Of a stretch of 8,067 bases of DNA, positions 7,398 to 8,067 are shown in pieces. The first letter of the stretch is position 1. Each line of letters opens with the position of its first letter. Source of the stretch: Ruminococcaceae bacterium UBA2656 (GTDB lineage: Bacteria; Bacillota; Clostridia; Oscillospirales; Acutalibacteraceae); the NCBI GenBank assembly GCA_002359465.1, contig DENA01000024.1, forward strand, positions 8,949-17,015, in the 5' to 3' direction. The notes beneath the pieces were generated by a model that did no database searches, had not been told where the DNA came from, and saw only the letters and a program-made list of their open reading frames with translations. Both the position numbers and the translations under genes were made by a program.

Positions 7398-8067
7398 GCT
7401 TTTTCCCCAATTATAATGTATTGTGCAAGCTCGTCCCGTCCGGATATATGCAGCTTTTCGTAAATCTCAAGCATAATGTTCTTGAGTCTTCCAACGGAAA
7501 TGCAATGTTGTTTTGCAATTTCTGCGTAAGGGACATGTCGTGCCACGAGCAAAGCCAGCTGGGATTCTCGCAGGGAGAGTATAAGCGTGATGTTATCCTT
7601 TGTAAACTGGTTGTGAAAGGAAATCCAGTTTTTCACAGTGTTTCTCCATTGCAGGATGACCGCATTGCGATAATCAGGAAATTCCTGCTCCAGACACACT
7701 TCCACCATCCCGCCAAACTCCGAAACAAGCTCCGCAAACGGTGTGATGAAGCCGTGAGGCAGGGCGAGGCGCATGGCCGAAAGCAGCCAGTGCTTCGCCT
7801 CTTCCTTCCGCTTCAACGCACAGCAGGCGACGGCACAGGTTATATGCAGATAGATGTCAGTCATGGTGACACCCTGCTCCTGAGAGCTTAGCGTCAGTGC
7901 GGTCTGCGCCACGGCCAGCACGGTATCAAACTGACCGATACTATAGAAATACTTTGCACGCAGATATAGAGCGTTGGGTCTTTCCTGGGACGGCAGAGCG
8001 CTGAAATCCCCCGCTTTCAGCCAGTCGTGAACCATGTTCGGGGCTACCATACTTACAGCGGCGGCGG
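7394..8067 (-). CDS. LuxR/GerE-family transcriptional regulator with TPR/MalT-like helices, N-terminus cut off by window edge
   Basis: The frame ends at TGA 7394-7396 and stays open to the right edge, so the gene is partial. The first in-window ATG (8050) has no Shine-Dalgarno sequence before it and is probably internal. Numbering from that ATG (218 residues), residues 25-108 are paired amphipathic helices (ALYLRAKYFYSIGQFDTVLA, then a Cys/Ala-rich helix with KRKEEAKHWLLSAM), typical of TPR-like sensor regions. LALPHGFITPFAEL (95-108) resembles the helix before the HTH in MalT/LAL-type LuxR proteins. Residues 158-213 are a GerE helix-turn-helix: LSLRE, then YAEIAKQHCIS, the recognition helix VGRLKNIMLEIYEKL, and HISGRDEL. 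Family knowledge makes it a cytoplasmic DNA-binding activator. The recognition helix is unusual, with RLKNIM where T-V-K-x-H is common. Whole proteins of this type run to several hundred residues, so any ATPase or receiver domain would lie off-window. The giant gene lies 304 bases downstream beyond a terminator-like hairpin, so it is a separate unit and a candidate target. Confidence 0.9.
   Translation of the reverse strand, partial: AAAVSMVAPNMVHDWLKAGDFSALPSQERPNALYLRAKYFYSIGQFDTVLAVAQTALTLSSQEQGVTMTDIYLHITCAVACCALKRKEEAKHWLLSAMRLALPHGFITPFAELVSEFGGMVEVCLEQEFPDYRNAVILQWRNTVKNWISFHNQFTKDNITLILSLRESQLALLVARHVPYAEIAKQHCISVGRLKNIMLEIYEKLHISGRDELAQYIIIGEKA

Noticed and set aside
7421..7891. Plus-strand 156-codon frame opposite the LuxR-type regulator
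   Set aside because: The minus frame shows a clear GerE helix-turn-helix; the plus frame shows no motif and is a shadow.
1..8067. CRISPR array, insertion sequence, tRNA or rRNA
   Set aside because: No regularly spaced direct repeats, terminal inverted repeats with a transposase, cloverleaf or rRNA-like sequence was seen; almost all of the window is coding in two minus-strand genes.

Overview
The window looks like a piece of a Gram-positive Clostridia-type (Firmicutes) chromosome. The reasons are a near-perfect AGGAGG ribosome binding site, an AT-rich intergenic region with a TATAAT box between moderately GC-rich genes, a LuxR-type regulator with TPR-like helices, and a giant exported protein carrying bacterial Ig-like domains. 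The exact taxon cannot be fixed from the sequence.

Both genes lie on the minus strand. Positions 1-7089 are one uninterrupted reading frame: 2363 codons without a stop, from an ATG at 7089 to the left edge. It encodes the N-terminal part of a very large secreted protein. The visible order is a signal peptide, a short duplicated 'VDGT..TL' module, about 300 residues of unassigned beta-rich sequence, an Ig-like domain ending in an 'AD.AGN' motif, a Big_2-type Ig domain, two further beta-sandwich-like segments, a second Big_2-like domain with an insertion, two transthyretin/Cna-B-like segments, a glycine/aromatic-rich segment, and a repetitive stretch that looks like beta-propeller blades. The C-terminus, which would show the mode of surface attachment, is outside the window. 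The many plus-strand open frames across this region are shadows of this gene.

Positions 7090-7393 are intergenic. Read on the minus strand they hold a hairpin overlapping the regulator's stop codon, a strong terminator-like hairpin, an 11-bp dyad placed about 42 bases upstream of a predicted transcription start, a consensus -10 box without a good -35, a leader of about 135 nt with a small hairpin, and the ribosome binding site.

Positions 7394-8067 hold the C-terminal part of a LuxR/GerE-type regulator with TPR/MalT-like helices before its DNA-binding domain; its true start is to the right of the window. The layout is a regulator, its terminator, then a separately promoted giant surface protein. 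It suggests, but does not prove, that the regulator activates the giant gene. No mobile element, CRISPR array, tRNA or rRNA was seen.
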